Source: CAIYEO01 sp037139575 (GTDB lineage Bacteria; Patescibacteriota; Saccharimonadia; Saccharimonadales; UBA4665). From it: a stretch of DNA of 64,000 nt. Made by a program: the position numbers and the translations under genes. The notes under the pieces were generated by a model. That model was given only the letters and a program-made list of their open reading frames with translations, did not search any database and was not told the origin of the DNA. Within the stretch, counting starts at the first letter, position 1, and every line of letters begins with the position of its first letter. Location of the stretch: NCBI GenBank assembly GCA_037139575.1, contig JBAXGD010000001.1:24665-88664 (forward strand). The letters run 5' to 3'. Positions 9,402 to 17,970 of the stretch are shown here, piece by piece.

Positions 9402-9504
9402 TATAATATTTCTAATATAAATTAAACAGTTTGGGAATTAAGTCCTCTGTAATCGCAACCATGTAGGTCGATTATGGAACACCAAACCGAGAAAGAAGGA
9501 TTTT
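9402..9504 (+). promoter_or_regulatory. rpsB promoter and structured leader
   Basis: TATAAT at 9402-9407 starts a leader of about 90 nt. It holds a hairpin: TAATCG 9450-9455 pairs with CGATTA 9469-9474, and ACC 9458-9460 with GGT 9466-9468, leaving a 2-nt CA bulge on the 5' side and a 5-nt loop. A Shine-Dalgarno AGAAGGA precedes the ATG. The position fits an S2 autoregulatory leader, but that role is inferred from position only. Confidence 0.5.
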
Positions 9505-10239
9505 ATGGCTAAAGTAGAAGTCGATATTAAGAAGCTGCTAAATGCAGGTGCACATTTTGGGCACAAAACAAGTAAATGGCATCCTAAGATGTCAGAATAT
9601 ATTCACAGTAAGAAAGATGGTAACCACATTATCGATCTTACAAAAACAATCGTAAAGTTAGATGACGCTCTTTCATTCATTACTGAAACAGTTCAATCTG
9701 GCAAGCAAATATTGCTAGTTGGAACTAAGAGACAGGCCAAGGATATTCTGAAGCAATTAGCTGAAGACACAGGAATGCCTTATGTTACTGAAAGATGGCT
9801 TGGCGGAACATTGACTAACTGGCAAACTATTAGCGCGAGAGTAAAACACCTTAAAGATCAAGAAGCCAAAATGGAGTCTGGTCAACTAGCTTCGAAATAT
9901 AACAAGTTAGAGCTACAAAGATTCCAGGAAGAAATTGATGATATGAATATTACTTTCGGCGGCATCAAAAATCTTAATGGTAGGCCTGGAGCACTATTTG
10001 TTGTTGATATGGTAAATGAAGCTAACTCAATCAAAGAAGCTCGAAAGATAAATATTCCTGTTGTTGCTTTGGCAGATACTAATGCCGACCCAACTCTTGC
10101 TACTTATGCTATACCTTCAAATGATGATGCAATAAAAACTATCCAATTAATGGCAAATTATGTAAAAGAAGCAATCGAGCTTGGTAAAGCTGGCCAAAAA
10201 GTAAAAAGCGAAAATACTGATAAGGTGGAGGAAAAGTAA
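9505..10239 (+). CDS. rpsB: Ribosomal protein uS2
   Basis: Small-subunit protein S2, 244 aa. It shows LLNAGAHFGHKTSKWHPKM, ILLVGTKRQAKDIL, ERWLGGTLTNW and the C-terminal PVVALADTNADPTLATYAIPSNDDA signature. It is the first gene of the rpsB-tsf-frr-uppS series, a conserved bacterial order. A 90-nt leader with a hairpin precedes it. The tail after residue 230 is short and charged. Confidence 0.97.
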   Translation: MAKVEVDIKKLLNAGAHFGHKTSKWHPKMSEYIHSKKDGNHIIDLTKTIVKLDDALSFITETVQSGKQILLVGTKRQAKDILKQLAEDTGMPYVTERWLGGTLTNWQTISARVKHLKDQEAKMESGQLASKYNKLELQRFQEEIDDMNITFGGIKNLNGRPGALFVVDMVNEANSIKEARKINIPVVALADTNADPTLATYAIPSNDDAIKTIQLMANYVKEAIELGKAGQKVKSENTDKVEEK

Positions 10240-10241
10240 AT

Positions 10242-10835
10242 ATGGATATAAAAGACATTAAACGACTAAGAGAATTGACCGGCGTTGGAATGACCGATGC
10301 TAAAAAAGCTTTAGTTGAATCTAAAGGTGATTTCGACAAAGCTCTAGAAGCTATGCGAAAAAAGGGGATGACGAAAGCTGAAAAAAGTTCAGAGCGAGAA
10401 GCTCGAGCAGGAATAATAGGAAGTTATCTACACGATTCAAGAATTGGAGTTTTGGTTGAAGTAAATTGTGAGACTGATTTTGTTGCAAGAAACGAAATAT
10501 TTACTGATTTAGTTAAAAATATTGCAATGCACATTGCTGCTTCTAATCCAGAATATGTTAGCTCTGATGAAGTAAGCGATGACATTAAGAAGAAGATAGC
10601 TGCAGAATTTACTGAAAAAGCTAAGCATGACAATAAGCCGGCTGATATGATTGCAAAAATCGTTGATGGCCAGGTCTCTAAGTACTTCCAGGAAAAAGCA
10701 CTACTTTCTCAGCCATTCATCAAAAATCAAGATCAGGATGTATCTACATATATTAAAGAAAATATCGCCAAACTAGGTGAAAATATTGTAGTAAAAAGAT
10801 TCTCAAGAATGGCTCTTGGGGAAGTTACCGAATAA
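10242..10835 (+). CDS. tsf: Elongation factor Ts
   Basis: Nucleotide-exchange factor for EF-Tu. The N-terminal UBA-like domain has RELTGVGMTDAKKAL and the core has CETDFVARN. The length of 197 aa is the short form seen in several phyla, shorter than the 283 aa of E. coli because the second core subdomain is reduced. It starts 2 nt after the rpsB stop with a GGAGG Shine-Dalgarno sequence, so it is co-transcribed with rpsB. Confidence 0.96.
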   Translation: MDIKDIKRLRELTGVGMTDAKKALVESKGDFDKALEAMRKKGMTKAEKSSEREARAGIIGSYLHDSRIGVLVEVNCETDFVARNEIFTDLVKNIAMHIAASNPEYVSSDEVSDDIKKKIAAEFTEKAKHDNKPADMIAKIVDGQVSKYFQEKALLSQPFIKNQDQDVSTYIKENIAKLGENIVVKRFSRMALGEVTE

Positions 10836-10883
10836 GATTATAATCTTAATAGAGCTAAAATAACTCTCAAGAGGGGGCTTATC

Positions 10884-11447
10884 ATGGATGAAAAGCAAAT
10901 AATTAACGATTTTTCTACCAAACTTTCAAAGAATAAAGAGCATTTTATTGATGACCTAAAAAGTCTTAGGACTGGTAGGGCTCACTCAAGCATGCTTGAC
11001 GGAATTATGGTTGAGGCATATGGATCAACCATGCCGTTAATTCAGGTTGCGACAATTACAGTTCCTGAGTCTCAATTAATACAAATAACACCATTCGACG
11101 GTTCAAATATTCAAGCTATAGTTAGCGCTATTCGGGATAATCAATCCTTAGGATTTAATCCAACGGATGATGGTAGGGTTGTAAGGGTTCCAATTCCTGC
11201 GCTTAATGCTGAACGAAGACAGCAAATTGTCAAACAGTTAAATGAAAAATTTGAAGATGCCATGATTGGAATGCGAAACTCAAGACACGAAACTCTTAAA
11301 GAAGCCGATAAGCTAAAATCAGACAAAAAAATTGGCGAAGATGATCATAAAAGAATCACAAAAAAAGTTGATGAGCTCATGAATGACCAAAAAGTTGAAA
11401 TTGAAAAATTAGCAAAAGCAAAAGAACACGATATAGTAACGGTTTAG
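10884..11447 (+). CDS. frr: Ribosome-recycling factor
   Basis: Splits post-termination ribosomes with EF-G. Protein of 187 aa with the family blocks LRTGRAHSSMLDGIMVEAYGS, ITPFDGSNIQAI and RVPIPALNAERRQQIVKQLNEKFEDAMIGMRNSRH. GAGGGGG lies 9 nt before the ATG. TATAAT at 10839-10844, inside a short palindrome just after tsf, may be a separate promoter. Confidence 0.97.
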   Translation: MDEKQIINDFSTKLSKNKEHFIDDLKSLRTGRAHSSMLDGIMVEAYGSTMPLIQVATITVPESQLIQITPFDGSNIQAIVSAIRDNQSLGFNPTDDGRVVRVPIPALNAERRQQIVKQLNEKFEDAMIGMRNSRHETLKEADKLKSDKKIGEDDHKRITKKVDELMNDQKVEIEKLAKAKEHDIVTV

Positions 11448-11470
11448 TTTTAATGTTCATTTATTGTTGA

Positions 11471-11487
11471 TACAATAAACACACTAT
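11471..11487 (+). promoter_or_regulatory. Leaderless-type promoter of uppS
   Basis: TACAAT at 11471-11476, 11 nt before the ATG, no Shine-Dalgarno sequence. Confidence 0.5.
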
Positions 11488-12189
11488 ATGACAACTAAAA
11501 ATACTGATAATCATCCCGTTCACATTGGTCTAATTCTTGACGGTAATCGTCGTTGGGCAAAACGGAATAATCTTGAAGCCATCGAAGGTCACAGACAGGG
11601 CTATCTAAATCTCAGGCGGATTGTTAAAGCTGCAAAAAAACACGATATTGAATATATTTCTGCCTATGTATTTTCTAATGAGAATTGGAGAAGAGGTAAG
11701 GACGAGGTAAAAAACTTAATGAAGCTTTTTATGTGGATTTTGAAGCATGAAGTTAATGAAATCAGTAAAGAAGGCATAAGACTTAGAGTGATTGGCTCAA
11801 AACTCAGAATTGGTAAAGCATTAGTTAAGGCCATTCATGAGGCCGAGGAGAAGACCAAGAATAACGACAAGGGCACATTGCTCCTGTGTCTAGATTATGG
11901 CGGTCAGCAAGAAATTGTTGAAGCTACTAAAAGAATTATAAGAAAAGGTGTTTCTCCCGAGGAAATAACTCCAGAAATGATTACCGAAAATCTTGATGCA
12001 CCAGAGGTACCACCTCTAGACTTAATAATCAGGACATCTGGCGAGCAAAGGCTCTCTAATTTTATGATATGGGAATCAGCGTACAGTGAATTATTTTTCG
12101 TAAATAAGCTTTGGCCTGATTTTACGGAGGATAATTTTGATTCAGTCATTAGAAAATATAAAAAAATAAAAAGGAATTTTGGGAAATAG
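11488..12189 (+). CDS. uppS: Undecaprenyl diphosphate synthase
   Basis: cis-Prenyltransferase that makes the C55 lipid carrier for peptidoglycan. The catalytic Asp18 is in LILDGNRRWAKR. The C-terminal LIIRTSGEQRLSNFMIWESAYSELFF block binds the pyrophosphate and isoprenoid. The length of 233 aa is normal. It ends one base before the rseP ATG. It is the only isoprenoid-chain synthase in the window and feeds mraY and murG in the dcw cluster. Confidence 0.96.
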   Translation: MTTKNTDNHPVHIGLILDGNRRWAKRNNLEAIEGHRQGYLNLRRIVKAAKKHDIEYISAYVFSNENWRRGKDEVKNLMKLFMWILKHEVNEISKEGIRLRVIGSKLRIGKALVKAIHEAEEKTKNNDKGTLLLCLDYGGQQEIVEATKRIIRKGVSPEEITPEMITENLDAPEVPPLDLIIRTSGEQRLSNFMIWESAYSELFFVNKLWPDFTEDNFDSVIRKYKKIKRNFGK

Positions 12190-12190
12190 C

Positions 12191-13321
12191 ATGAATATAT
12201 ATTTATTAATACTTGCGTTGGTTTTATTTACAGGCTTGGTGGTTGTTCACGAACTTGGGCATTTCTTCGTCGCAAGACGTAACGGAGTCAAGGTATTAGA
12301 GTTTGGCTTAGGATTTCCTCCAAAATTATGGAGTAAAGTTACAAAATCTAAATTTATTTTCAGCATTAACGCATTGCCACTCGGCGGTTTTGTTAGGCTA
12401 AAGGGTGAACATGATGGCGATACAGAAAAGGGTGATTTTGGCGCAGCCTCTACGTGGGTAAAATCCAAAATTATGGTTGCAGGTGTGGTGATGAATCTTC
12501 TTACAGCATTTGTTTTATTTACCATTATTGCTTGGCTTGGAATGCCAAAATTGATAGATAATCAGTTTACCGTGAAGAGTGATACAAAAATTATTGCTGA
12601 CAAGGTTCTAGTTAGCAATGTTGAAAATAATTCTCCTGCGGCTGGGATAGGTTTAAAGCTTGATGATCAGCTTATATCTATATCTAAAGAGGGTGAGCAA
12701 AAAGTCTTTTTGTCTGGAGCAAATGAAGTTCGAAAGATAACGAGCAAGTATGCAGGAGAGAAGGTAACTATAGAATACAAAAGAGGATCAGATAGTTTTG
12801 TTAAGCAAACTACACTGAATACTCAGGCAGCAGTTTCTGCATCTAATAAAACTTCCAAACCTATAGGATATCTTGGTGTAAGCGACCAACCTTTTATTCT
12901 TCAGCAATCCACGTGGTCGGCTCCAATAGTTTCTCTAGGTTTGATTAAGCAATTTACGATACTAACATTTCAGGGTCTTTGGACATTAGTTTCAGGATTG
13001 GCTGTAGGAAATACTGCCCAAGCAACCTCTCAAGTATCAGGACCAATTGGAATTTTCTTCATCTTAAAGAATGGATCAGCCCTTGGTTATCAATTTATTC
13101 TTATAATAATTGCGATAATCTCACTAACTTTAGCAATTATGAATATTCTTCCTATTCCAGCGCTTGATGGTGGACGGTTGTTTTTGATGCTTGGATCTAG
13201 ACTATTTGGTAAAAAGCAGTTGAGTCCTAAAACGGAAGATGCGGTTCACGGCTTAGGGTTCTTAGCCCTCATGCTTTTAGTAGTATTAATATCGTTTGTT
13301 GATGTCAAAAGATTCTTCTAG
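12191..13321 (+). CDS. rseP: Site-2 metalloprotease RseP
   Basis: Intramembrane zinc protease of family M50. The HExxH is His20-Glu21-His24 in VVHELGHFFVARR. The third ligand region is MNILPIPALDGGRLFLML near the C-terminus. One PDZ-like domain lies between. ATG 12191 is chosen; an upstream TTG at 12179 would lie inside uppS. No sigma-E/RseA pair is visible here, so the substrate is unknown. A following CPBP protease overlaps its 3' end. Confidence 0.94.
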   Translation: MNIYLLILALVLFTGLVVVHELGHFFVARRNGVKVLEFGLGFPPKLWSKVTKSKFIFSINALPLGGFVRLKGEHDGDTEKGDFGAASTWVKSKIMVAGVVMNLLTAFVLFTIIAWLGMPKLIDNQFTVKSDTKIIADKVLVSNVENNSPAAGIGLKLDDQLISISKEGEQKVFLSGANEVRKITSKYAGEKVTIEYKRGSDSFVKQTTLNTQAAVSASNKTSKPIGYLGVSDQPFILQQSTWSAPIVSLGLIKQFTILTFQGLWTLVSGLAVGNTAQATSQVSGPIGIFFILKNGSALGYQFILIIIAIISLTLAIMNILPIPALDGGRLFLMLGSRLFGKKQLSPKTEDAVHGLGFLALMLLVVLISFVDVKRFF

Positions 13322-14099
13322 TCGCATTGAAAAAATCTGGACGAATCCGGATGAATATTATGAGAAGAATATTAAATGGGGTCCAATTTGGAGTATATCT
13401 CTTACAGTTTTGATTTATTTCCTAAGTCAAATAATTACCATATTTGTACTTTCAGTCATATTTCGACTAATGCATTGGAATGTACAACGATCAAATGACT
13501 GGCTGTCTAATTCTGTAGTTGGCCAGTTTTTCACAGTATTGCTCGTAGAATCACTATCGATCGGCACCATCTATGCCTTTCTCAAGTGGAAAAGATCAAA
13601 ATTTAAATATATTGGTATGGTCAAGATAAGATTTATGGATCTAGTATCTGCATTGAGTGGTTTTCTCGTATATATGGTTTCATTTTATTTAATTGCCATG
13701 CTTATGAGCGTATTTATAAAATCATTTGATATTAATCAGCAACAGAATGTAGGATTTCAGTCCGTAAATGGTCATTTTGGTCTATTGCTAGCATTCATTA
13801 GTTTAGTTGTTCTTCCTCCACTTGCTGAGGAGATTATATTTCGAGGTTTTCTATTCAGTGGCCTGAGAACAAAAATGAAATTTATCTATGCTGCTTTAAT
13901 CACAAGTCTCATTTTTGCTATGCCTCATTTAATAGAGAGTAAGAACGGCGGCATATTATGGATTGCTGGCCTAGATACATTCATCCTATCGATGGTATCA
14001 TCTACTCTTAGAGAGAAAACCAGAGGATTATGGTCTTCTATATTGCTTCATTCATTCAAGAATGGAGTAGCATTTATCGGATTATTTCTAATACGCTAA
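13302..14099 (+). CDS. CPBP-family intramembrane metalloprotease
   Basis: Member of the CAAX-protease/bacteriocin-processing (Abi) superfamily. The motifs are LAEEIIFRGFLFSGLR (EExxxR), AMPHLIES and a C-terminal LHSFKNGVAF, spread over about six membrane segments. ATG 13302 is chosen. Two in-frame TTG codons just before it lie inside rseP. It overlaps rseP by 20 nt, so the two membrane proteases are probably translated together. Substrate unknown. Confidence 0.88.
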   Translation: MSKDSSSRIEKIWTNPDEYYEKNIKWGPIWSISLTVLIYFLSQIITIFVLSVIFRLMHWNVQRSNDWLSNSVVGQFFTVLLVESLSIGTIYAFLKWKRSKFKYIGMVKIRFMDLVSALSGFLVYMVSFYLIAMLMSVFIKSFDINQQQNVGFQSVNGHFGLLLAFISLVVLPPLAEEIIFRGFLFSGLRTKMKFIYAALITSLIFAMPHLIESKNGGILWIAGLDTFILSMVSSTLREKTRGLWSSILLHSFKNGVAFIGLFLIR

Positions 14100-14108
14100 A
14101 TCTATTGA

Positions 14109-14123
14109 TACAATAATAAGAGC
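14109..14123 (+). promoter_or_regulatory. Leaderless-type promoter of proS
   Basis: TACAAT at 14109-14114, 9 nt before the ATG, no Shine-Dalgarno sequence. Confidence 0.5.
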
Positions 14124-15395
14124 ATGAAAATGACAAAACTTTTTTCAAAGACTCGAAAGACTCATCCATCCGATGAAGTAGCTTTAAATGCGCAATTGCT
14201 TATTAAAGCTGGATACATACACAAAGAAATGGCAGGTGTATATTCTTACTTACCGCTAGGTCTTAAGGTTATTGAAAACATTAAGGATATTGTCAGAGAT
14301 GAGATGAACGCACTAGATTCCCAGGAACTTACTATGACAACCCTTCAAGAAAAAGAACTCTGGGAAAAAACAGATAGATGGGATGATAATAATGTGGACA
14401 TATGGTTTAAGTCCGAATTGAAGAACGGTACAGAAGTTGGATTTGGATGGTCACACGAAGAGCAGGTCGGTAATATGGTAAAAGAGTATATAAATTCATA
14501 TAGAGACTTGCCGATGTCGGTATATCAATTCCAAAATAAGCTGAGGAATGAGACTAGAGCCAAGAGTGGAATTCTTAGAACCCGAGAATTTATCATGAAA
14601 GACATGTATTCCTTCGCTGAAAGTGAAGAGCAACACAAGGAATTTTATGATCGAGTAACCGAGTCCTACCATAAAGTTTTTGACAGAGTCGGTTTAGGGA
14701 AGGATACGTATTTCACGTTCGCTTCAGGGGGTGCTTTTACGGATAAATTCAGCCATGAATTCCAAACACTGGTTGGGGCTGGAGAAGATATTGTTTATAT
14801 TGATAAAAAACAAAAAATCGCCCTAAATAAAGAAGTAATGAATGACGATGTCCTAGACCTGCTTAAATTGAAAAAAGAGAATTTTGAGGAATCAGTATCT
14901 GCTGAAGTGGGCAATATATTCAGCTTTGGCTCATCAAAATCAGAAACTCTAGGAATATATTTTACTGATAAGGAAGGTGTGAGTAGACCAGTGATTATGG
15001 GCTCATATGGAATCGGGATTGCTAGGCTGATGGGTGTGATTGTTGAATATTTTTCTGATGAAAATGGACTGAACTGGCCTTATTCAGTCGCACCTTACAA
15101 GGTTATCTTAACAACTATCGGTAATGATCCGGATGTCTTGAAGGAGGCAGAAACGATGTATAAAAACTTGACTGATAAGGGTATTGAGGTACTATATGAT
15201 GACCGAGATGCGAGGCCGGGTGAAAAATTTGCCGATGCAGATCTACTCGGCATTCCCCTTAGGGTGGTTATTAGCGAAAAGAACATCAAGAGCGGGGAGC
15301 TTGAAATAAAAAGAAGATCCGAAAAAAACAGCCAGTATATAAAAAAAGATGAGCTTCAAAAGGTCATCGAAACGATAAAGAAGAATAACACATAA
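14124..15395 (+). CDS. proS: Prolyl-tRNA synthetase, short form without editing insertion
   Basis: Class II synthetase for tRNA-Pro. Motif 2 is around RNETRAKSGILRTREFIMKDMYSF and motif 3 is MGSYGIGIARLMGVIVE, followed by the anticodon domain. At 423 aa it lacks the roughly 180-residue INS domain that hydrolyses Ala-tRNA-Pro in longer bacterial ProRS. Motif 2 and motif 3 are joined by only about 130 residues. The ATG at 14130 is an alternative start two codons in. Stand-alone editing factors were not seen in the window. Confidence 0.94.
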   Translation: MKMTKLFSKTRKTHPSDEVALNAQLLIKAGYIHKEMAGVYSYLPLGLKVIENIKDIVRDEMNALDSQELTMTTLQEKELWEKTDRWDDNNVDIWFKSELKNGTEVGFGWSHEEQVGNMVKEYINSYRDLPMSVYQFQNKLRNETRAKSGILRTREFIMKDMYSFAESEEQHKEFYDRVTESYHKVFDRVGLGKDTYFTFASGGAFTDKFSHEFQTLVGAGEDIVYIDKKQKIALNKEVMNDDVLDLLKLKKENFEESVSAEVGNIFSFGSSKSETLGIYFTDKEGVSRPVIMGSYGIGIARLMGVIVEYFSDENGLNWPYSVAPYKVILTTIGNDPDVLKEAETMYKNLTDKGIEVLYDDRDARPGEKFADADLLGIPLRVVISEKNIKSGELEIKRRSEKNSQYIKKDELQKVIETIKKNNT

Positions 15396-15441
15396 ATTTA
15401 ACCAGTATTTACAAATCCAGATAATTCAAAAAGGAGATTTC

Positions 15442-15903
15442 ATGAAAAAGACTTATAGAATGACAAAAGAAGGTGCAGAAGAGCTTAGAATAGAACAAGA
15501 AACCTTAATTTCCCAAAGGAAGGCAGTTTCAGATAGGATCAAAACCGCTCGAGAATTTGGTGATCTTGCTGAAAATGCTGAATATAGCATCGCAAGACAG
15601 GATCAAGAAAGAAGCGAAAATAGAATTGCCGAGATAGATAACATTTTAAAGAATCTTGAGTTAATAATTGCTCCAAAAAATAGTAATGATGTAAAGCTCG
15701 GATCAACCGTAAAATTAAAAAATGAATCGGGTGAAACTAAAGAGTTCCAGGTAGTTGGAACTGTTGAAGCTGATCCATTGAATGGAAAAATTTCTGATGA
15801 GTCACCTATCGGTAAGAATTTACTAGGAAAAAAAGAAGGCGAAGCGGTAGAAATATCTACACCTGCAGAAACAAATGTCTACAAGATAGTAAGCATTTCC
15901 TAG
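15442..15903 (+). CDS. greA: Transcription elongation factor GreA
   Basis: Rescues backtracked RNA polymerase by stimulating transcript cleavage. Protein of 153 aa with the N-terminal coiled coil carrying the acidic tip AREFGDLAENAEY and a C-terminal FKBP-like domain with DESPIGKNLLGKKEGEAVEI. AAAAAGGAGA about 6 nt before the ATG is a strong Shine-Dalgarno sequence. It lies between proS and lysS. Confidence 0.97.
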   Translation: MKKTYRMTKEGAEELRIEQETLISQRKAVSDRIKTAREFGDLAENAEYSIARQDQERSENRIAEIDNILKNLELIIAPKNSNDVKLGSTVKLKNESGETKEFQVVGTVEADPLNGKISDESPIGKNLLGKKEGEAVEISTPAETNVYKIVSIS

Positions 15904-15923
15904 TCAAAAGTTTCTATATCAGA

Positions 15924-15938
15924 TACAATTATTAGAAG
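15924..15938 (+). promoter_or_regulatory. Leaderless-type promoter of lysS
   Basis: TACAAT at 15924-15929, 9 nt before the ATG, no Shine-Dalgarno sequence. Confidence 0.5.
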
Positions 15939-17459
15939 ATGGCTACATTATTAGAATTAAGATCAGAACGATTACGTAAACTAAGTGAACTAAGGACTAA
16001 AGGAGTAAATCCTTATCCTGCTAATTCACAAAAATCATCTGATATAAATACTATCGTCTCAAGTTTTGAAAAATTTTTAGATAAAGAAGCATCTTTAGTT
16101 GGTAGGATAGTCACTCTCAGAAAAATTGGCAAAATTGCTTTTATTGTTATTCGCGATGAATCTAATAAAATTCAATTATTCTTAAAATCAGAAAATATCA
16201 AAGATGCTAATTATTCTGAAAGTGAATTGAACTATTCAGACATCAATCTGCTTGATGCAGGTGATTTCATTCAAGCTTCAGGTAAATTAATTAAGACTCA
16301 GACAGGGGAAATGAGCCTAGAAGTAAAAACTCTTAGAATTCTATCTAAAAGCTTAAGGCCAATGCCAACTTCCTGGGATGGCTTTACGAATAAGGAAGAA
16401 AGACTTAGAAGAAGATATGTTGATTTTAACGTCAACAAAGAAGTTCATGACAGATTCATAAGGAGAAGTAATTTTTGGCAATTTACTAGGGAATATTTAC
16501 TTAACAATGGATTCGTTGAGGTTAATGTCCCGGTGCTTGAGCATACTACAGGAGGAGCGGACGCTAATCCATTCGTAACGCACATGGATGCTCTAGACCA
16601 AGATTTCTACTTACGAATTAGCCATGAATTACCTCTGAAACGACTTATAGGTGGCGGCTATGAAAAAGTATTTGATATAGGCCCAAGATTTAGAAATGAG
16701 AATTATACTGAAGAACATTTGCCTGAGCACGTGGCAATGGAATGGTATTGGGCTTATGCTGACTGGAAAGATGGAATGACTTTCATGACCAAAATGTACC
16801 AAGATGTTGCTATGAAAACTTTTGGAACTCAGAAGTTTAAGATTCGTGGATTTGATGTTGACCTATCTAAGGAATGGGAAATCCTAGATTACGGCGATCA
16901 AATTAATAAAAGATATTCGATTGATGTTTTTAATTGTAGTTTGGATGATGTGAAGAGAGCTCTCAAGGAAAATAAGCTCGAAGTTGAGCAGACTGATAAT
17001 GTAGCAAGAGGTATCGATAAGCTCTGGAAGAACCTAAGAAAGACTATTGCTGGACCGGCCTGGCTTATAAACACCCCACTTCTAATTAGCCCATTGGCAA
17101 AAGTAGATCCAACTAGACCTTTAACAGTTGAAAGATTTCAGCCTATAATCGCAGGCACTGAATTCGGGAATGGCTGGAGTGAGTTAAATGATCCGCTTGA
17201 GCAACTTGATAGATTCAAGGAGCAACAGGAGCTTCGTAAAGATGGTGATAAAGAGGCAATGATGCTTGATATAGACTTCGTGGAGATGCTCGAGTATGGC
17301 ATGCCTCCTACGTGTGGTTGGGGTTATTCTGAAAGAGTATTCTGGGTACTTGAAGGCGTAACGGCTAGAGAAGGCGTGCCATTTCCTCAGCTAAGACAAG
17401 AGGATGACCAAGTTACGAAGACAATATATCCTGAATTATTTGGTGAGACAAAAAAATAA
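15939..17459 (+). CDS. lysS: Lysyl-tRNA synthetase, class II
   Basis: Charges tRNA-Lys. An N-terminal OB fold (SLVGRIVTLRKIGKIAFIVIRDE) is followed by the class II core with motif 2 FDIGPRFRNE, the block TGGADANPF and the C-terminal motif 3 region GYSERVFWVLEGV. The length of 506 aa is normal. The next gene, msrA, starts one base after the stop codon, so the two are co-transcribed. Confidence 0.96.
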   Translation: MATLLELRSERLRKLSELRTKGVNPYPANSQKSSDINTIVSSFEKFLDKEASLVGRIVTLRKIGKIAFIVIRDESNKIQLFLKSENIKDANYSESELNYSDINLLDAGDFIQASGKLIKTQTGEMSLEVKTLRILSKSLRPMPTSWDGFTNKEERLRRRYVDFNVNKEVHDRFIRRSNFWQFTREYLLNNGFVEVNVPVLEHTTGGADANPFVTHMDALDQDFYLRISHELPLKRLIGGGYEKVFDIGPRFRNENYTEEHLPEHVAMEWYWAYADWKDGMTFMTKMYQDVAMKTFGTQKFKIRGFDVDLSKEWEILDYGDQINKRYSIDVFNCSLDDVKRALKENKLEVEQTDNVARGIDKLWKNLRKTIAGPAWLINTPLLISPLAKVDPTRPLTVERFQPIIAGTEFGNGWSELNDPLEQLDRFKEQQELRKDGDKEAMMLDIDFVEMLEYGMPPTCGWGYSERVFWVLEGVTAREGVPFPQLRQEDDQVTKTIYPELFGETKK

Positions 17460-17460
17460 A

Positions 17461-17943
17461 ATGAATAAAGTAATGTTTGGTGCTGGTTGTTTTTGGGGAG
17501 TACAGTTTTATTTTGACCAAGTTCCTGGAGTAACCAAGACTTTAGTTGGTTATAGCGGAGGACATACTGAAAATCCTACTTATGAGGACGTTTGCAGTCA
17601 TACTACTGGTCATGCTGAGGTTGTGTACCTTGAGTACGATGAAGAGAAAGTTTCATTCGAGACTCTTCTTAAACAATTTTTTAGAATGCATGACCCAACT
17701 CAACTTAATCGGCAGGGCCCAGACATAGGAGATAATTACAGATCTGTAATTTATTTCTATAATTCAGAACAGCAAAAGCTGGCCGAAAAGATCCGTGATG
17801 AGACTCAAAATAATTTTGAGGATGAGATAGTCACTGAGATAGATAAGGCCAAAGATTTTTATGTTGGTGAAGACTATCATCAAAAATATGCTGAAAAAAC
17901 TGGGCGTGGGATATGCCATGTTGAATATAGTCCTGTTGCTTAG
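17461..17943 (+). CDS. msrA: Peptide methionine-S-sulfoxide reductase MsrA
   Basis: Repairs oxidised methionine in proteins. The catalytic motif GAGCFWG lies at the N-terminus and GDNYRSVIYFY is the second family block. A C-terminal Cys in GRGICHVEYS is a possible resolving residue. Protein of 160 aa, stand-alone MsrA without an MsrB fusion. ATG 17461 gives the classical start; an upstream in-frame ATG at 17404 would read through the lysS 3' end. A heliorhodopsin gene begins 27 nt downstream with its own promoter. Confidence 0.95.
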   Translation: MNKVMFGAGCFWGVQFYFDQVPGVTKTLVGYSGGHTENPTYEDVCSHTTGHAEVVYLEYDEEKVSFETLLKQFFRMHDPTQLNRQGPDIGDNYRSVIYFYNSEQQKLAEKIRDETQNNFEDEIVTEIDKAKDFYVGEDYHQKYAEKTGRGICHVEYSPVA

Positions 17944-17970
17944 ATACTTTTAGTTGCTATAATTAGGTTA
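17936..17970 (+). promoter_or_regulatory. Leaderless-type promoter of the heliorhodopsin operon
   Basis: TTGCTT at 17936-17941, a 16-nt spacer, TATAAT at 17958-17963, then 7 nt to the ATG. No Shine-Dalgarno sequence. It overlaps the end of msrA. Confidence 0.6.
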
